Below are positions 1 to 7,626 of a DNA stretch of 45,482 bases, piece by piece. The stretch covers positions 1 to 45,482 of the forward strand of contig JACQDX010000109.1 in NCBI GenBank assembly GCA_016200895.1. Reading direction: 5' to 3'. The DNA comes from Burkholderiales bacterium (GTDB lineage Bacteria; Pseudomonadota; Gammaproteobacteria; Burkholderiales; Burkholderiaceae_D). Numbering within the stretch: the first letter of the stretch is position 1; every line of letters starts with the position of its first letter. Position numbers and translations under genes: made by a program. The notes below the pieces were generated by a model. That model had not been told where the DNA came from. It searched no databases and saw nothing but the letters and a program-made list of their open reading frames with translations.

Positions 1-502
1 CAGGAATGATATCTATGTACTCCACCTGCAGGCGGGTCAATTCGTCACCACGGAACCCTCTCCAGAAACCCAGAAGTAGCAATGCCCGATTCCTGGTGTG
101 CCTCAATTCCCCAGCTCGATCACCAGATGCATTTGCAGTGGTTATAGCCCGCTCTAGCCAGCGGTCAACAATTTCGAGCTGGTCAAGCTGAAACGGCTTG
201 GCTTGCTTTTCTTGGGCTGGATGTTCTCGTTGAATGCCTCTTAGGATTTTCTTGATGAGAGGTGTTTTGGTCGGGTCAGGGAAGCCCTGGTCAATATGCC
301 ATTGCGCCAAAGCCGCCAGACGTTGACGTAATGTGTTGATCGCGAGCTTTTCAGCATGATCAACCAGATACTGGGCAATGTTTTCGCTGGTGGCAGGCAG
401 GAAGCCACCCCATTCGATTTCATAGTGCCGAACGGCCGATTGGTAGGCAACGCGGGTATTGTCACGGGTGCCAGCGTGCAAGTAATGATCGATTTTGCTC
501 AT
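1..502 (-). CDS. tnpS: Tyrosine site-specific recombinase, TnpS-like (3' end outside window)
   Basis: The reading frame starts at ATG (complement of 500-502) and stays open for 167 codons to the left edge, so only the N-terminal half is visible. Residues 1-90 look like a SAM-like core-binding domain (TLRQRLAALAQWH around 57-69). Residues 136-155 (HTRNRALLLLGFWRGFRGDEL) match the start of the catalytic domain, with the first catalytic Arg probably Arg151 in GFRGDEL. The His, second Arg and Tyr would lie outside the window. Divergence from a KfrA_N coiled-coil gene across about 200 bp of repeat-rich DNA is the arrangement of tnpS/tnpT, the cointegrate-resolution pair of Tn4651/Tn5041-type transposons. 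The recombinase call is strong; the TnpS assignment rests on the neighbour. Another integron- or phage-type integrase is the alternative. Confidence 0.8.
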   Translation of the reverse strand, partial: MSKIDHYLHAGTRDNTRVAYQSAVRHYEIEWGGFLPATSENIAQYLVDHAEKLAINTLRQRLAALAQWHIDQGFPDPTKTPLIKKILRGIQREHPAQEKQAKPFQLDQLEIVDRWLERAITTANASGDRAGELRHTRNRALLLLGFWRGFRGDELTRLQVEYIDIIP

Positions 503-708
503 GCTGCATCTACCTCAAATTCCATTTAATTGGACCAATTGGCACCGTACCAAATAATTCGTTGATTTTAGCTCATTTTTGATAATGACACTGGATAAGT
601 CTATGTTATCCAGCATTGATATATCAGTTATTATTACTTGAATTAAGGAATAAAGTAGTATGTAATTACATGATACGTAATACATTACGATATTCAATGG
701 AGTAATTA
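503..708. promoter_or_regulatory. Divergent intergenic region, candidate resolution site (rst-like) and promoters
   Basis: This AT-rich spacer lies between the recombinase and the KfrA_N gene. A perfect 8-bp inverted repeat with a 7-bp spacer is at 591-598/606-613 (CTGGATAA, TTATCCAG), the geometry of a tyrosine-recombinase crossover core. Closer to the coiled-coil gene are a 12-bp perfect palindrome at 660-671 (ATGTAATTACAT) and CGTAAT/ATTACG at 676-681/684-689, plausible binding or autoregulatory sites for the KfrA_N protein. In Tn4651 the corresponding region is the rst site bound by TnpS and TnpT; that function is inferred here. The downstream gene has a GGAG ribosome site 6 nt before its ATG. 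Confidence 0.55.
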
Positions 709-1725
709 ATGGCCAGAACTGGATTGTATAAGTCGGAAGTCGAAAAAGCACGTAATAACCTGTTAGCTCAGGGGCGTCATCCGTCGGTCGATGCGGTGAG
801 AATTGCCTTGGGCAATACCGGCTCCAAAACCACCATACACAAGTACCTGAAGGAGTTGGAAGAGGAGAATGGCGGCAGCGCTGATCGCAAAACCTCCATC
901 AGCGACGCACTACTGGATCTGGTAGCGCGCCTGGCTGTCCAGCTAGAGGCTGAGGCAAGCAATCGTATTGCTGAACTGGAATCACAGCATAGCGAGAAAG
1001 GACACCTGCATGAGGCAGAAGTTTCGGCGTTGACGGCAAAAAATGCAGCTATCCAAGAAAAACTCGACCTCACCATAGCCGCGATAAAGCAAGAAATCCA
1101 ATCCCACGAGCAAACCAGGGAAGCATTGCAAAGCGAATCCATCGCCAGACATACTTTGGCGCAGCAAGTGACGGATCTGAAAGATCGCTTGGTGGAAAAT
1201 GAAATGCATCGGCAATCACTGGAAGAAAAACACAATCATGCACGGGATGCCCTGGAGCATTACAGATCATCCGTCAAAGAGCAACGTGACCAGGATATAC
1301 GGCGCCATGAACAGCAAGTTCAGCAACTGCAGGCTGAGCTGCGTCATTTGCAACAGAGCCTGGTGCTCAAGCAGAACGAAGTGACACAACTGAATCAAGA
1401 TGGGGCAAGGCTGGTTGCAGAGCTTTCCCAAGCGCAGAAGTCGCTATATGAAGAGAAAAATCAAAGTCGCAAGACGCAGAATGACCTGGACGCCCAACGT
1501 GCGATTGCACAGCGTGCCGCCCAGTTGGAAGCCCAATTAATTGAAAAGACTGCCCGGATCACTGACTTACTGGAGCAGCATGCTGAGGCTTTGACTCAAA
1601 ATAAGGCATTGGACACGCAGATAAGCTGTTTGCAATTGGAGTTGGCCACGACCAGTGCCAAGCTAGACGCTCAACAACGCATGATGGATGAATTTAAAAC
1701 TTTCTTGAATGCGAAAGCGCATTAA
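709..1725 (+). CDS. tnpT: KfrA_N-domain coiled-coil DNA-binding protein, TnpT-like
   Basis: This is a 338-residue protein. Residues 1-60 form a KfrA N-terminal DNA-binding domain (VEKARNNLLAQG, then PSVDAVRIALGNTGSKTTIHKYL); the rest, about 75-335, is a nearly unbroken Glu/Gln/Leu-rich coiled coil. Length, domain order and divergence from a tyrosine recombinase agree with TnpT, which assists TnpS in resolving Tn4651-type cointegrates and is about this long. Plasmid KfrA proteins share the same architecture, so a KfrA-like regulator is the alternative. The ATG at 709 follows GGAG with 6 nt between. A second, unrelated-looking KfrA_N protein is encoded at 43247-44317. Confidence 0.8.
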   Translation: MARTGLYKSEVEKARNNLLAQGRHPSVDAVRIALGNTGSKTTIHKYLKELEEENGGSADRKTSISDALLDLVARLAVQLEAEASNRIAELESQHSEKGHLHEAEVSALTAKNAAIQEKLDLTIAAIKQEIQSHEQTREALQSESIARHTLAQQVTDLKDRLVENEMHRQSLEEKHNHARDALEHYRSSVKEQRDQDIRRHEQQVQQLQAELRHLQQSLVLKQNEVTQLNQDGARLVAELSQAQKSLYEEKNQSRKTQNDLDAQRAIAQRAAQLEAQLIEKTARITDLLEQHAEALTQNKALDTQISCLQLELATTSAKLDAQQRMMDEFKTFLNAKAH

Positions 1726-1830
1726 ATTACCCTTAGGTAAGACGACTATGCTGACCATCTTATTGATTTGCAGTCGCGTACATGGATTAATTGAAACAAC
1801 CCGTCCATGTCATTTTAAAAGCAAATATTG

Positions 1831-2187
1831 ATGAATTCTGACGACAAAAATCTATTTAACCCAGCCTTCAGCTGGCATCAAGCGTTCCGCCTGCATGCGG
1901 CACCAATGCAGCAAGAACTGATAATTCATCTTCAAACAACGTTTGAGGAAACGCTGTACGACATTGTGAGCGTGCCGCTGCAAACTCTACTGGATGATTT
2001 TGTGCAGTTTTCAGAGACTGAACAGGTTGGTTGCATGACCAAAGAGTTGCAGGCTGCATCATTAGCGCTACGACGCGCAGCAGATCAGTTGGACAACCAG
2101 CTAGCAAAGAATCACGCGACTGCGAAACTGGGTTGTTGCAATTGGTGTGATGACCAAGTGCAGTATGCTGATCGAAACGAGGGTTGA
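1831..2187 (+). CDS. Small hypothetical protein, possible TnpC-like transposition regulator
   Basis: An ORF of 118 codons starts at ATG 1831, 105 nt after the KfrA_N gene on the same strand. I do not recognise a domain. Residues about 20-95 look alpha-helical, and the C-terminus carries a Cys cluster (LGCCNWCDD). Tn4652/Tn5041-type transposons carry a regulator, TnpC, of about 120 residues near tnpS/tnpT, so size and position fit, but I cannot verify sequence similarity. There is no strong ribosome-binding site before the ATG. It is the last gene before the GGGG inverted repeat near 2283-2298. Confidence 0.5.
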   Translation: MNSDDKNLFNPAFSWHQAFRLHAAPMQQELIIHLQTTFEETLYDIVSVPLQTLLDDFVQFSETEQVGCMTKELQAASLALRRAADQLDNQLAKNHATAKLGCCNWCDDQVQYADRNEG

Positions 2188-2249
2188 GCGGAAGCGAAGA
2201 ATCCTAAATTTGAGATATCTACATGTTGCGCTAGAGCATAATTTTTATA

Positions 2250-2418
2250 TCCTCAACATGGCTAAACTGTGTTTTGCATTTTCCCCAAAAATGTAAAAGG
2301 AGCACCTTATGATGGCCTTAAAGTAAGGAAAAATAGCACTCAGCGGACTGTGCGCCGATGGTTTTTTAGGCTAATTTTACATTTTTGGGGGATGGGCAAA
2401 TTTAACCACGTTTGGAAA
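2250..2418. repeat. Imperfect inverted repeat, candidate Tn3-type transposon ends facing away from each other
   Basis: The arms at 2283-2298 (CCCCAAAAATGTAAAA) and 2375-2390 (TTTTACATTTTTGGGG) are perfectly complementary, with 76 nt between. Complementarity continues outward in weaker form: reading away from the centre on each side, both arms have GGGG, then a GCAAA block, then TTTA(G/A)CCA(T/C)GTT. Tn3-superfamily terminal repeats begin GGGG, so the left arm would end an element to the left (the recombinase/KfrA_N module) and the right arm would begin one to the right (the pbr cluster). The identical blocks inside the GGGG on both sides do not fit simple transposon ends, so a single palindromic site or a miniature element remains possible. 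Confidence 0.5.
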
Positions 2419-2551
2419 ATTCTTCAGCGATTTCTTTGCGTTCTCTATACCGAACCACGAGATAAGATGTAATGGCACACATCAGCAAGGTGAATTTCAT
2501 CAGTTCTCCCATGACAGCGCTGAAAGCGGAAAATAAAGCATGCCAAGCCAT
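2402..2551 (-). CDS. Small hydrophobic protein, 49 aa, downstream of pbrR
   Basis: This ORF is too short for routine calling. It begins 3 nt after the stop of the MerR-type regulator and would be co-transcribed with it. The product has an N-terminal hydrophobic stretch (LFSAFSAV...FTLLMCAIT, about residues 6-33) followed by a charged tail (RYRERKEIAEEF), as in a single-pass inner-membrane microprotein. GGATGAG lies just upstream of the ATG. Its stop codon falls inside the outer part of the inverted repeat ending near 2418. I do not recognise a family; coding is supported only by position, start context and amphipathic composition. Confidence 0.4.
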   Translation of the reverse strand: MAWHALFSAFSAVMGELMKFTLLMCAITSYLVVRYRERKEIAEEFSKRG

Positions 2552-2554
2552 GAC

Positions 2555-2995
2555 TCATCCGGGTGTTTGATTGTTTATGGTATTTTTAACATGACAATCG
2601 CAATTGACCAACCCCTGCAAAATGCCGCAAGCCTGTACAGGTCGAGCACCTGAGCATTGCTCGCGCAGAGTATGCAGGTATTGCCTTAACTGCAACAGCG
2701 CTTCTACACGCACTTCCACTTGTCGGATATGAGTGTCCAGCAGGAGGTTGACATCTCCACAATCCTGCGTTGGATTGTCTCTCAGCGCTAACAATGCCCT
2801 AATCTCGTTCAATGCCATATCAAGCGAACGACAATGGCGGATAAATTGCAAACGCTCAACATGCGCGTCACCGTACAGGCGGAAGTTTCCTTCGCTACGT
2901 GCTGGTTTCGGTAGTAGCCCCTCCTTTTCATAATAGCGGATGGTCACAACCTCGCACTGAGAGCGCTTGGCCAGGTCGCCAATTCTGATTTCCAT
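2555..2995 (-). CDS. pbrR: MerR-family Pb/Cd/Zn-responsive regulator (PbrR/CadR type)
   Basis: This 146-residue MerR-family activator has an N-terminal winged helix (IGDLAKRSQCEVVTIRYYE, residues 5-23), a coiled dimerisation helix and a Cys-rich C-terminus. Cys14, Cys79 and Cys134 fall at the positions described for the lead ligands of PbrR from Cupriavidus metallidurans; further Cys are at 114, 123 and 132. It is divergent from the P-type ATPase gene across an 83-bp spacer holding a MerR-type promoter, so it should repress and, with metal, activate pbrA. Cd or Zn response (CadR-like) is the alternative; the gene assignment is strong and the metal preference moderate. Confidence 0.87.
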   Translation of the reverse strand: MEIRIGDLAKRSQCEVVTIRYYEKEGLLPKPARSEGNFRLYGDAHVERLQFIRHCRSLDMALNEIRALLALRDNPTQDCGDVNLLLDTHIRQVEVRVEALLQLRQYLHTLREQCSGARPVQACGILQGLVNCDCHVKNTINNQTPG

Positions 2996-3015
2996 GCTTA
3001 ATCTCCAATTATCAC

Positions 3016-3046
3016 TTGACTCTATAGCGACTATAGGGATTTTAAT
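3016..3046 (+). promoter_or_regulatory. MerR-type pbrA promoter and operator
   Basis: The -35 TTGACT at 3016-3021 and a -10-like TTTAAT at 3041-3046 are separated by 19 bp, the overlong spacer that MerR proteins correct by untwisting DNA. The spacer holds the dyad CTCTATAG-cga-CTATAGGG (3020-3038), much like the published pbr/cad operators. It lies between pbrR and pbrA. Confidence 0.8.
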
Positions 3047-3078
3047 GGAGGTTGTATAGAATATTTTCAGGAGTACTC

Positions 3079-5484
3079 ATGAGCGAATGCACTTCAAAGG
3101 GATGTGGCTGCACGACTGAGTCGATCATCCAACCCATAGCATCAACCTCGCTGGCAAGCGGATCGGCTCAAACAAGTTACCGGATTGAGAACATGGATTG
3201 TCCGACCGAAGAGGCATTGATCCGAAACAAACTGGCTACCCTTGCGGGAGTGGTTGGTCTTGAATTCAACTTGATGCAGCGTACCTTGGTCATTCAGCAC
3301 GACCTGCCTTCGTTGTCTCCCGTTGAACAGGCACTAACTGCCATCGGCATGCAAGCGGTGCGCATGGACGGTGCATCGGTCGGACAGACAACCAAGTTGT
3401 CTATTGCCAAGATGGATTGCCCGACCGAAGAGACGTTGATCCGCAACAAAATAGGCTCGCTCGCCGGGGTCTCTGGACTGGACTTCAACCTGATGCAACG
3501 CACTTTGTCTGTGCACCATACTGACCAGGTTCTGCCAGACGTACTTGTAGCTCTGCAAGCGCTTGGATTCGAGGCTCAGGTGATGGACACTGTCGAGGCC
3601 GCATCGCCATCCGCTTCCCCTGTGACAACGAGGACTAACTGGTGGCCGCTGGGCGTTTCCTTGGTCACGGCATCGGCGGCTGAGGCAGTCTACTGGCTTA
3701 ACAACGGCAATCATTGGTCGGTCGTTGCTCTGGCGCTCGTCGCAGTCTTCACGGGTGGTCTCTCCACCTACAAGAAGGGGTGGATCGCGCTCAAGAACCG
3801 TAATCTGAACATGAACGCCCTGATGTCAATTGCGGTCACGGGTGCCATGTTGATCGGACATTGGCCTGAAGCAGCGATGGTCATGGTGCTATTCGCGCTA
3901 GCCGAGGTGATCGAAGCCAAATCGCTGGATCGCGCCCGCAACGCCATTCGTGGCCTGCTCGATCTGACGCCGGAACTGGCAACGGTGCAACAGGCTGACG
4001 GCACGTGGCGCGAGACGAGTGCCAAGCAAATCGCCATTGGCAGCCGCGTCCGGGTAAAACCGGGAGAGAGGATTGCTCTTGATGGAGAGGTGCTGGAAGG
4101 TCGCTCTACCATCAATCAAGCCCCGATCACGGGCGAAAGCCTCCCGGTGGAGAAATCCCCTGGTGATTCGGTGTTCGCAGGCACGATTAACGAATCGGGT
4201 TCGTTCGAGTACCGCGTCACCGCCGTTGCCAGCAATTCCACACTGGCCCGTATCATTCATGCGGTAGAGGCAGCGCAGGGGAGCCGTGCACCGACCCAAC
4301 GGTTTGTTGATCAGTTCGCTCTCTGGTATACGCCCATCGTCTTCAGTGTTGCGGTCGCTGTCGCGTTGGTACCACCGCTGTTTATGGGGGCAGTCTGGCT
4401 AGACTGGATTTACCGTGCACTGGTTCTTCTGGTGGTCGCTTGCCCGTGCGCACTGGTGATTTCTACGCCGGTCAGCATCGTCAGCGGCTTAGCAGCTGCC
4501 GCCCGCCACGGCATTCTCATCAAGGGTGGCGTGTATCTGGAAGAAGGCCGCAAGTTGCGCTGGCTGGCTCTGGACAAGACCGGCACAATCACGCACGGCA
4601 AGCCTGCGCAGACCGATTTTGTTGCTTGGGGCAATGTACTTGCTTCGGACAGCCGCAGCATCGCTGCCAGTCTGGCGGCCCGCTCCGACCACCCAGTATC
4701 CAGAGCGGTGGCATTGGCGGCGCAGACTGATGCGATTGCCCTCCGTGACGTGGCTGAGTTCAGCGCTCTGCCTGGTCGGGGTGTGCAAGGCCAAATCTAC
4801 GGCGAGATCTACCATCTGGGCAACCACAGGATGCTCGAAGAGCTTGGGCAGTGCACGCCAGAACTGGAACAGCGTATCGCTGCACTGGAAACCGCAGGTA
4901 AGACCGTCGTGATGTTGGTAGGCGCAAATGGGGTGCAAGCATTATTCGCCGTAGCGGACACCATCAAGGACAGCAGCAGGAACGCCATCGCCGAGCTGCA
5001 TGCACTGGGCATCAAAACCATGATGCTGACCGGCGACAATCCCCATACGGCACAAGCCATTGCCGCACAAGCCGGAATCGACCGTGCACAAGGCAACTTG
5101 CTGCCGGACGACAAACTGCGGGAAGTGGAGCAACTTGCAAAAAGCGGCAAGGTTGGCATGGTCGGTGATGGTATCAACGATGCCCCAGCCTTGGCACGTG
5201 CGGACATTGGCTTTGCGATGGGAGCGGCTGGCACAGATACCGCCATCGAAACAGCTGACGTAGCCTTGATGGACGATGATCTGAGAAAGATTCCGACGTT
5301 CGTGCGCCTTTCGCGTGCGACAGCGCAGGTGCTGATGCAAAACATCGTGCTGGCTCTTGGCATCAAGGCAGTGTTTCTTGTGCTGACTTTCACGGGACAC
5401 GCGACCATGTGGATGGCCGTGTTCGCGGACATGGGAGCCAGCCTGCTCGTTGTCGGCAACGGTTTGAGGCTGTTGCGTCGATGA
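3079..5484 (+). CDS. pbrA: P1B-type Pb/Cd/Zn-exporting ATPase
   Basis: This inner-membrane pump of 801 residues moves soft divalent cations from cytoplasm to periplasm at the cost of ATP. I place the start at ATG 3079 after AGGAG; a longer frame begins at 3052 without such a site. The N-terminus has a Cys cluster (residues 4-11) and two tandem heavy-metal domains with single-Cys MDCPTEE motifs at Cys41 and Cys113, as in PbrA, instead of GMDCxxC as in ZntA. The transmembrane CPC is at 455-457, the phosphorylated Asp at 499 (DKTGT), and GDGIND marks the P-domain end. The stop overlaps the next start (ATGA), so translation is coupled to pbrBC. CadA/ZntA function is the alternative. Confidence 0.9.
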   Translation: MSECTSKGCGCTTESIIQPIASTSLASGSAQTSYRIENMDCPTEEALIRNKLATLAGVVGLEFNLMQRTLVIQHDLPSLSPVEQALTAIGMQAVRMDGASVGQTTKLSIAKMDCPTEETLIRNKIGSLAGVSGLDFNLMQRTLSVHHTDQVLPDVLVALQALGFEAQVMDTVEAASPSASPVTTRTNWWPLGVSLVTASAAEAVYWLNNGNHWSVVALALVAVFTGGLSTYKKGWIALKNRNLNMNALMSIAVTGAMLIGHWPEAAMVMVLFALAEVIEAKSLDRARNAIRGLLDLTPELATVQQADGTWRETSAKQIAIGSRVRVKPGERIALDGEVLEGRSTINQAPITGESLPVEKSPGDSVFAGTINESGSFEYRVTAVASNSTLARIIHAVEAAQGSRAPTQRFVDQFALWYTPIVFSVAVAVALVPPLFMGAVWLDWIYRALVLLVVACPCALVISTPVSIVSGLAAAARHGILIKGGVYLEEGRKLRWLALDKTGTITHGKPAQTDFVAWGNVLASDSRSIAASLAARSDHPVSRAVALAAQTDAIALRDVAEFSALPGRGVQGQIYGEIYHLGNHRMLEELGQCTPELEQRIAALETAGKTVVMLVGANGVQALFAVADTIKDSSRNAIAELHALGIKTMMLTGDNPHTAQAIAAQAGIDRAQGNLLPDDKLREVEQLAKSGKVGMVGDGINDAPALARADIGFAMGAAGTDTAIETADVALMDDDLRKIPTFVRLSRATAQVLMQNIVLALGIKAVFLVLTFTGHATMWMAVFADMGASLLVVGNGLRLLRR

Positions 5485-6566
5485 ACTGGACATTCTTTCT
5501 CTATGACAGGGGTGGTCTGAATATCGCACTGTTTCAAGCGATCAATACGGGCACTCCAGCCACTCTGGAGCCGCTGGTGTGGTTCTTCAGCATTGTAGGC
5601 AGTTACTGGACCGCGCCGCTGATGCTGCTGGGTCTTTGGTGCTGGTTGAAGTTGGCCACTGGTACAGCGCGTGGTACGGTCATTCGAAGTCGCCTTATTG
5701 GCTTTAGCGTGGCCTTCCTACTGGCGTTACTGACCACCGCTATTTTGAAGCTGTGGCTGGACTTTCCGCGCCCACCTGCCGTCCTTGGCGACATGGTGCG
5801 CGTCATCGGGGAAATCGAGCTTCACTACAGCCTGCCCAGCGGGCATGCCACCTATGCCGGGCTAGTGGTTGGCACGCTCTGGCCCTTGCTGAGCCGCCGT
5901 GGTCGCATCGTCTTGACGCTATATCTTATATTGGTAGGTTGGTCGCGTATCGCTGCAGGAATGCACTTTCCTACCGATGTGCTGGCGGGATGGCTTCTTG
6001 GATTGAGCTGTACGGCACTCTCCGGATGGTCTTTGTCGCTGACCGATCCTATTCGACAATTGACTCGCCGTACATCGACTTGGGTTTGGTTCGCAGTGGC
6101 TGCCAGCGTTGTTGCAGTTGATCAACTCGCGAAACTCGCCATCACCCGCAAATTTGCTTATGGAGAACAAGTCGACATCACCCCGTTTTTCAAGCTCGTG
6201 CATGTCCTCAATCCCGGCGCAGCATTTAGCTTTCTGGCGAACGCTGGAGGTTGGCAACGTTACTTCTTTATCCTCATAGGTCTGATCGTTTCAGCCTGGC
6301 TGGGACGCATGCTAGTCCAGCAGCGCCCCCGCATCGAAGCAGTGGGCTACAGTCTGATCCTTGGTGGTGCTCTCGGTAATGTGGCGGACCGTATGCTGCG
6401 TGAGAGTGTTGTTGACTTCCTAGACTTTCATTGGCGAGACGTACACTGGCCCGCCTTCAATTTTGCTGATATAGCAATCATTTCTGGCACTGCTCTACTC
6501 GTTGTGCATATGTTGACCCAGCACAATAGGATAGACACAGATGCAATTGAGAATTACAATCATTAA
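5481..6566 (+). CDS. pbrBC: Fused PbrB-PbrC: PAP2 undecaprenyl-pyrophosphate phosphatase plus signal peptidase II
   Basis: This 361-residue membrane protein starts at ATG 5481, overlapping the pbrA stop by 4 nt. The N-terminal half is a PAP2 phosphatase with all three motifs: K-x6-RP (KLWLDFPRP), PSGHA, and SRIAAGMHFPTD. The C-terminal half, from about residue 200, is a lipoprotein signal peptidase (LspA) with VDQLAKL, NPGAAFSF, GNVADR and FNFAD, which include the catalytic Asp pair. In Cupriavidus, PbrB is proposed to release inorganic phosphate for periplasmic Pb sequestration and PbrC to process a lipoprotein; fused versions are known. The ORF runs straight through, so this is a true fusion. 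No pbrD is seen nearby. Confidence 0.9.
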   Translation: MNWTFFLYDRGGLNIALFQAINTGTPATLEPLVWFFSIVGSYWTAPLMLLGLWCWLKLATGTARGTVIRSRLIGFSVAFLLALLTTAILKLWLDFPRPPAVLGDMVRVIGEIELHYSLPSGHATYAGLVVGTLWPLLSRRGRIVLTLYLILVGWSRIAAGMHFPTDVLAGWLLGLSCTALSGWSLSLTDPIRQLTRRTSTWVWFAVAASVVAVDQLAKLAITRKFAYGEQVDITPFFKLVHVLNPGAAFSFLANAGGWQRYFFILIGLIVSAWLGRMLVQQRPRIEAVGYSLILGGALGNVADRMLRESVVDFLDFHWRDVHWPAFNFADIAIISGTALLVVHMLTQHNRIDTDAIENYNH

Positions 6567-7575
6567 CAATAACACGCCTATGAAATTTCCCATGATACGA
6601 CAAGCATACTTTCGCTGGCTGATGACTTTGCTGTTGACTATTAGTGCGTTAATCAGCGGGTCGAGCTACGCCGTTGACACCACCGAACTCAAAGCTAAAC
6701 AGATTTGGCAGCTTCTGGACTATGTCGCTGTAGATTACGGTGGTGCCGTCGCCAACGGTACGGTGCTGAAAGCATCGGAATACGCTGAAATGGAAGAATT
6801 TGTTGCTGCAGCTGAACGTCAGCTCGGAGAAATGCCTGACCAGGATGATAGAGGTATCTTGTTACAACAAGCTATTGCACTGCGTGCCGCAGTAGCTGCT
6901 AAGACCGATCCGGTCAGCGTGGCGAAATTGGCACGTGCATTATCTAATGCAGTGCAAAAGACATATCCGTTTCCAGTCGCGCCTACTGCTATGCCTGTCC
7001 TGACGAAGGGCGGACAGTTGTTTCAAGCGCAATGTTCAGCCTGTCATGGTCTGCAAGGGCGCGGTGACGGCCAACTGGCCGCCTCCCTGAACCCAAAGCC
7101 AACCGCTTTGGCTGATCACGAGCGCGCGCGCGAACGTAGTTTGTTTGCTCTTCACCAAATCATCAGTAGCGGTGTTCAAGGCACTGCTATGCGAGGTTTT
7201 GGCAACTTGTCGGATGAAGACCGGTGGGCCCTGGCGTTTTTTGTTGGCACATTGCCTTATTCGCAAAGAGACAAGGACGAAGGGGCCAAGCTTTGGCAAA
7301 CCAACAAGCCAGTTCACGCGACGATCACCAGTCTGGAAACGTTGACGCAAACATCGGAGCATATCTTGGCAGACAAGCTGGATGAGCCCTCGGCCAAAGC
7401 GTTGATCGCCTTTTTGCGCAGTAACCCAAGCGTGCTGAGCGCCAATAGCTCGAAAGGTACAGCGATTGCCAAAGCCAAACTCAACGAAAGCGTGGCAGCA
7501 TTGCTGGCTGGTGACCGGGCGGGCGCGACGAAGTTGGCCTTGTCCGCTTACCTCGACGGCTTCGAGCCAGTTTAG
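6541..7575 (+). CDS. pbrT: PbrT N-terminal part: periplasmic cytochrome c domain, ended by in-frame TAG
   Basis: This is the first half of a PbrT/FTR1-type permease gene. The start at 6541 overlaps the end of pbrBC and follows AGGAT; ATG 6580 is an alternative giving a cleaner signal peptide (FRWLMTLLLTISALISG). A c-type heme motif CSACH is near residue 163 in a region resembling cytochrome c class I. The frame stops at TAG 7573-7575 after DGFEPV, but the same frame continues without interruption (PALATRNRPLFEKIEAAM) into the permease half at 7627-8538. Family members have Glu after FEPV in my recollection, so GAG to TAG is the likely change. The product is probably a non-functional half-protein. 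Confidence 0.75.
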   Translation: MQLRITIINNNTPMKFPMIRQAYFRWLMTLLLTISALISGSSYAVDTTELKAKQIWQLLDYVAVDYGGAVANGTVLKASEYAEMEEFVAAAERQLGEMPDQDDRGILLQQAIALRAAVAAKTDPVSVAKLARALSNAVQKTYPFPVAPTAMPVLTKGGQLFQAQCSACHGLQGRGDGQLAASLNPKPTALADHERARERSLFALHQIISSGVQGTAMRGFGNLSDEDRWALAFFVGTLPYSQRDKDEGAKLWQTNKPVHATITSLETLTQTSEHILADKLDEPSAKALIAFLRSNPSVLSANSSKGTAIAKAKLNESVAALLAGDRAGATKLALSAYLDGFEPV

Positions 7576-7626
7576 CCAGCGCTTGCCACTCGCAACCGGC
7601 CGCTGTTTGAGAAGATAGAAGCCGCT

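Noticed and set aside
4809..5537. Long minus-strand ORF of 242 codons opposite pbrA
   Set aside because: It is a shadow of pbrA and pbrBC; its Ser/Ala-rich composition matches antisense reading.
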